From: Oscillospiraceae bacterium UBA3851
Lineage (GTDB): Bacteria > Bacillota > Clostridia > Oscillospirales > Oscillospiraceae
Direction of reading: 5' to 3'
Assembly (NCBI GenBank): GCA_002392625.1
Contig: DGHJ01000044.1
Location: forward strand, 11,248-32,355
DNA length: 21,108 bases
Shown: piece by piece, positions 21,082 to 21,108 of the stretch
Layout of the letters: every line of letters begins with the position of its first letter
Numbering within the stretch: position 1 is the first letter of the stretch
Made by a program: the position numbers and the translations under genes
The notes under the pieces: model-generated
Told to the model about the DNA's origin: nothing
The model's input: only the letters and a program-made list of their open reading frames with translations
Database searches by the model: none

Positions 21082-21108
21082 ATGTGACACTGAGAAAAAT
21101 CACGACCT

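Noticed and set aside
20932..21090. N-terminal extension of the homocysteine methyltransferase by 53 residues
   Set aside because: It would span the predicted promoter and ribosome binding site and has no family similarity.

Overview
The window reads as chromosomal DNA of a high-GC gut Clostridia bacterium, most likely Oscillospiraceae (Flavonifractor / Lawsonibacter / Intestinimonas-like). This is inferred from the protein families, AGGAGG-type ribosome binding sites, sigma-A promoters with extended -10 boxes, the cohesin/dockerin and InlB-type repeat proteins, and the codon use. There is no ribosomal or tRNA marker to fix the genus. I see no phage genes, transposase, CRISPR array, tRNA or rRNA. 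About twenty protein genes are present and almost all can be placed in a family.

Left part (1-4730). A truncated minus-strand gene encodes a lipoprotein form of the cobaltochelatase CbiK. Its leader carries a consensus promoter, a complete cobalamin riboswitch and an intrinsic terminator, so it should be shut off when B12 is plentiful. Upstream on the same strand is a three-gene operon: a DUF4340 lipoprotein, an OmpR-type response regulator and a sensor histidine kinase. A small DUF3783 gene diverges from it.

Middle-left (4730-9550). A minus-strand pair encodes an Sfp-type phosphopantetheinyl transferase and a ROK-family sugar kinase. Diverging from it are a YghO-like GNAT protein, then a LysE-type exporter coupled to truA. 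Two non-coding structured regions interrupt this part: a 103-bp palindromic element (7602-7704) and about 400 bp of nested inverted repeats with a 48-bp direct repeat (9154-9549).

Centre (9550-15940). This is the most distinctive region. A two-gene minus-strand operon encodes a large secreted protein (lysozyme-like domain, ricin-type lectin, InlB-type repeats, C-terminal dockerin), followed 17 bp later by a membrane-anchored protein with an N-terminal cohesin, two cadherin-like sandwiches, one transmembrane helix and a long Pro/Glu/Ala cytoplasmic tail. The pair looks like a self-contained cohesin-dockerin surface system. Diverging from it is a membrane-anchored putative glycoside hydrolase (PF13200/DUF4015).

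Right part (15940-21108). A three-gene ABC importer operon (ATPase, permease, NMT1/SsuA-like lipoprotein) lies on the minus strand. Diverging from it are an O6-alkylguanine-DNA alkyltransferase and a PfkB-family kinase. A short homocysteine S-methyltransferase follows on the minus strand, and a promoter at the right edge points out of the window. Convergent gene pairs are separated by long, near-perfect bidirectional terminators.
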